Positions 61,086 through 64,000 of a stretch of DNA of 64,000 bases are shown here, piece after piece; within the stretch, counting starts at the first letter, position 1; every line of letters starts with the position of its first letter. Both the position numbers and the translations under genes were made by a program. Below the pieces are notes generated by a model. The model did no database searches. It was not told the DNA's origin and saw nothing but the letters and a program-made list of their open reading frames with translations. The stretch lies in contig NC_061115.1 in the NCBI RefSeq assembly GCF_002878395.1, positions 150,761,034 through 150,825,033 on the forward strand. Direction: 5' to 3'. This DNA is from Capsicum annuum. Lineage: Eukaryota; Streptophyta; Magnoliopsida; Solanales; Solanaceae.

Positions 61086-61420
61086 GGTTACTAACTATTA
61101 CAATAGATTCTATTGCAATGACATTAAACCTTTATAATAGCATCTATTGCAACGCTTTTGTTATTCTATTGCAACACTTTTTGACTACCTATTGCAATGG
61201 TTTATTAATCTATTGACATATGTTATTAAATTGAAATGATTTATATAAATAGCCACTAGTATTTACGATTGTTGCCACATATTTGTAACTAGCTCAAATA
61301 CCAATTGCAATGATTTATATAAAATAATAATTCGTATTGTAAATTAGTATTTACCTACATACATAAATTGCAATACACAATTATATATACATCACAAAAC
61401 AAAATTCTAGTCAATAATTT

Positions 61421-61940
61421 TAGTTTGTTCTATTTGAAGACTAATTAACAGGATGTAAAAGAACCAATTAGTATCTTATTAGCTTGGCAGATGGCAAATC
61501 CAAATTCAAAGTGAAGTAATATGCCAATTCAGCTTGACCATCAAAATACATGATCTTCTTATTACCAATCTAGCATATATGGACATTCCATGATGCTCAT
61601 TAGAGGAGAGACAACATAAAAGATTTTGAAGTTGCCATCTGGAAAATAGCAAACCTGCACAATAAAATTTGTAGGAAAGACCATATCTACTCAAGATCCT
61701 AATATGCAACTAGGACAGGACAATAAGCTCTTAATATGGCACTATAGGATTATAGTTGTTAGCTTACACATTAAATTTACCCATTAAAATATCAACAATT
61801 CAAAGGTAGCAATTGAACTAGAAAATATCAGAAAATAGAGAACCACACATCCAGCTATTCTTGTTCCAAAAATTTAAGCTCTTTGCCGAGAAGGTGAGCC
61901 TTGGTAGAAAACCTAAAAAATGGTGCATACATAATATTTA
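61421..61940. other. Unassigned segment
   Basis: About 520 bases between the CACTA-like region and the LINE. Base composition is less AT-biased than its surroundings. A 67-codon minus-strand frame (61709-61506) shows no motif I recognise. It may be LINE 5' untranslated sequence, transposon interior or captured host DNA. Confidence 0.5.
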
Positions 61941-61959
61941 CGTAGATCCAATTTTTTAT

Positions 61960-63594
61960 GGAATGGTTTCTTTTTTCGGTGGGCTAATCCCACCAGAGAA
62001 CACATCTCAGAAGGTTGTAGAAAAGATTTAAGTTCAGAAATATACAGATGTACTTAAACCAAAACCATTGGGGCAAGAATATGTAAAAGTGCCACCAAAG
62101 CCAAATTTCATGTGGCATGGAGAACCATTAATAATAGGGAAGACATCTGAAGTAAAAAGTTTAATAGTTTAATAAAACTTACAATATGCAATCATTGGTA
62201 ATTTCTCTTATGGGAGACCTTATATTAATGATCTTAGAAATTTAATACATAAGTAATGTGCAATCAAGGGAGATTGTACAATAGGTGTGTTAGATACAAG
62301 ATATGTATTAATTTTTTTAAATCAATTAGAAGATTATGTTCAACTATTATCTATTTCTTCTTATTTTATTAAAGCAATAGATTGGTATTAGCAGATGATA
62401 ACTCTCAAATGGGATCCATGGTTTTAACTGAAGGTTGAAACTACCATTGGAGTAGCATGGATCTCATTCCCAGATCTTCCCCAAATCTTCTTTGCCAGGG
62501 AAGCTATATTTTCCATTGCTTCAGCTATAGGCAAACCACTTGTCATGGATATGGCTACAAGGAATCATACAAGGCCAAGCTGTGCAAGAGTGAAGACTGA
62601 GATTGATTTAGTTGCTAAGCTACCACACCGAATCAAGATTAATGAAGAAGATAATGCTATAGAAAACATTAAATCCAAATGAGTTAAAATACAATATGAT
62701 CATAAACCAAAGTATTATAAGGAATATGGTTTACAAGGTCATGATGAAGAAGCATATTGGGATATTCATCCAGAGTTATTCAAAAAGAAGCAAGTGAAAA
62801 GTGGTGCTCAGCAGAGTTATGGAGAAGGAATGCAAGAAAAACAAAATGCTGACATGAATGTAGAACTTAAGAGGGAGACCAATCCATGGAAGATAAGAAA
62901 GAACAAATATAAGAAGGATAAATATGGGCATATTTTAGGAGAGGTGAAGGAATCAAAGAAGGTTGTGGAAACATCAAATGCTTTTGATGTTTTGAATCAG
63001 CAAGACCAAGTGAAAGAACAAAAAGATGATACCAATGCAAAATAAAAGGAGAGTACCAAAGATTCGGTCAATAAAATTTTTGGGAAGATAGATGATATAA
63101 AAAAATAAGATTATGGAACCACTAGTAAGGGAGTACAAAATACTGATAATCAGCAGCAGAAACAAACAGACATAGCGGGTGGAGATCATGCATAGATGAA
63201 AAAATTAGGTGATAATATTGAGACTAATAATGAAGAATTAGGTGAGACTGATAGAAAATCTTATAAAATTCCAGAAGACAATGAGGGCTAAGATGAGTCT
63301 AGAGAAATGGTACTGATGCAGAATGATAATTCTAAAGAGCTTGTTTTAGAGATTATTATATCTATTTCCATGGAGGTCGGCAACATGATGGAAGATGTCA
63401 ATATCAACAAAGATGATCTTGATAAGGAGAATTTAGAAGATAATGTTGATGAGGTAATTCAGGCAGGGGACTTATCTCTTAATCATGCTAAGTCTCTAAA
63501 AAAGAAGCATGGCTGAAAGAACATGAAAAATAAAGAAACTAGAAATAATACACTGAAGACAAAGAGTCAAATAGCAGATTCATTTTACAAATGA
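61960..63594 (+). pseudogene. LINE ORF1: DUF4283-type nucleic-acid-binding protein, broken
   Basis: One reading frame runs from about 61960 to the stop at 63592-63594, broken by several stops. Blocks: FFGGLIPPENTSQKVVEKI, YVKVPPKPNFMWHGEPLIIG, NLQYAIIGNFSYGRPYINDL, GVLDTRYVLIFLNQLEDYVQ, TLKWDPWF, VAWISFPDLPQIFFAREAIF and IASAIGKPLVMDMATRNHTR, which together make a DUF4283-type domain. Then PKYYKEYGLQGHDEEAYW at about 62710-62760 is a CCHC knuckle whose Cys residues are all Tyr. A lysine-rich tail follows (TNPWKIRKNKYKKDKYGHIL, about 62878-62937). The stop TGA at 63514 is the last before an open run to the ORF2 start. The protein would bind LINE RNA. Confidence 0.8.
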
Positions 63595-64000
63595 ATTCCT
63601 TAATATGGAACATAAAGGTTGTTAACACTCAAAAAGCTTTTACTAGATTAATAAGAATGCACAAAAAATTTTACTTTGGTTTCATTGGTTTAATGGAGCC
63701 TTTTCAGGAGGGTCAAAGTATTGAGGAGTATAAAAGAAGACTGAGAATGGAACATGCTGTAGTTAATATGTTAGGAAACATATGGGCTTTCATTGAGTAA
63801 ACCATGGAGGTATCTATAATCAGTTATGAAGAGTATCAACTTACACTTAGATTAGAAAATAAATAGGTAGGAGAGAGGGTCATGGTTACTTTAGTCTGTG
63901 GAAGATGTAATCATTTAGAGAGGAGAGTATTATGGAATTTTTGGTAGAGTATGAGTGATAATATTAATGATCCATGGATTATAGGCGGTGATATTAATGT
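63591..64000 (+). pseudogene. LINE ORF2 start: endonuclease domain (partial)
   Basis: ATG at 63591 opens MNSLIWNIKVVNTQKAFTRL, with the N-E/W-N-I motif of apurinic-like endonucleases of plant LINEs, then FYFGFIGLMEPFQEG (the Glu of the catalytic set) and RRLRMEHAVVNMLGNIWAFI. A TAA stop at 63798-63800 interrupts it, but the same frame resumes (VICGRCNHLERR-like text) and, after frame slips, the window ends with PWIIGGDINV, the conserved D-x-N endonuclease motif. RT would follow outside the window. The ATG overlaps the ORF1 stop as ATGA. Confidence 0.8.

Larger units (their letters stand above)
60479..61420 (+). mobile_element. En/Spm (CACTA)-like terminal and subterminal region, interrupted by a SINE
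   Basis: Starts aactactagaaa, one base off the common plant CACTA terminus CACTACTAGAAA. Then follow many short repeats in both orientations: gcgacggtt/aaccgtcgc and ctattgcaatg/ccattgcaa types, which is the subterminal pattern bound by the element's own proteins. A near-perfect hairpin lies at 60642-60695. No transposase frame is readable, and the other terminus was not found; the right limit is where the ttgcaa repeats fade. It could also be a non-autonomous (MITE-like) derivative. Confidence 0.6.
61941..64000 (+). mobile_element. LINE (L1-type) with ORF1 and start of ORF2, cut by window edge
   Basis: Two-ORF plant LINE. ORF1 is in one frame with a few stops; ORF2 begins at 63591 and contains the start of an endonuclease domain. 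The 5' limit is uncertain. Fewer disruptions than the LTR elements, so it is probably younger. Confidence 0.85.

Noticed and set aside
1..64000. CRISPR array, bacterial-type operon or phage system
   Set aside because: No spaced identical repeats of CRISPR type and no ribosome-binding or operon structure; all signals are plant transposable elements.

Overview
This window is repeat-dense plant nuclear DNA, almost certainly pericentromeric or other heterochromatin of a eudicot, most likely a solanaceous species (pepper/tomato type). I base this on chromovirus (Tekay/Del-type) and Athila-type Ty3/gypsy elements, a SINE with a TTG-repeat 3' tail of the kind common in Solanaceae, a LINE whose first ORF carries a DUF4283-type domain, and an En/Spm(CACTA)-like subterminal region. 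I see no intact host gene, rRNA, functional tRNA or CRISPR array. Every open frame of note is a broken transposable-element fragment, so coding entries are given as pseudogenes.

Layout. (A) 1-~3560, minus strand: Athila-like remnant (RT, linker, protease, end of gag), then an unusual tRNA-Asp-like primer-binding region (2135-2190) and a 5' LTR. (B) ~3560-10240, plus: Tekay-type element with 5' LTR, tRNA-iMet PBS and decayed gag-PR-RT-RH-INT; no 3' LTR seen. (H) 10240-~53497, plus: an old Ty3/gypsy element that acts as host for later insertions. Pieces of it lie at 10240-11297, 19990-23636, 39755-41330 and 52747-53497. Inserted into it are E1 (11298-19989, minus, gag-only derivative with two LTRs), E2 (23637-39754, minus, both LTRs, with an internal region that is tandemly triplicated) and E3 (41331-52746, minus, both LTRs, perfect 5-bp target duplication). 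E3 itself contains a solo LTR (44252-46963, plus, perfect 5-bp target duplication). (E4) 53498-57484, minus: one LTR plus an integrase fragment. 57485-60478, plus: a second LTR of the H type with two minisatellites. 60479-~61420: CACTA-like terminal region interrupted by a SINE. ~61940-64000, plus: LINE ORF1 and the start of ORF2, running off the window.

What stands out. (1) The Athila PBS extends over about 55 nt of tRNA-Asp including the post-transcriptional CCA, as if the primer tRNA had been copied past its usual stop. (2) E2 carries three tandem ~2.9-kb copies of gagC-PR-RT-RH-INTn joined by the same in-frame INT-to-gag junction, and all three share a lethal change in the RT catalytic Asp-Asp pair. 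(3) LTRs of the E1/E2/solo family carry four short motifs at fixed spacing whose sequence is alike within an LTR but differs between LTRs. (4) Decay is dominated by C-to-T/G-to-A changes: TAG stops at former Gln/Trp codons and Cys-to-Tyr changes in nearly every zinc knuckle.

Family assignments rest on remembered protein motifs read by eye; LTR ends marked approximate need alignment.
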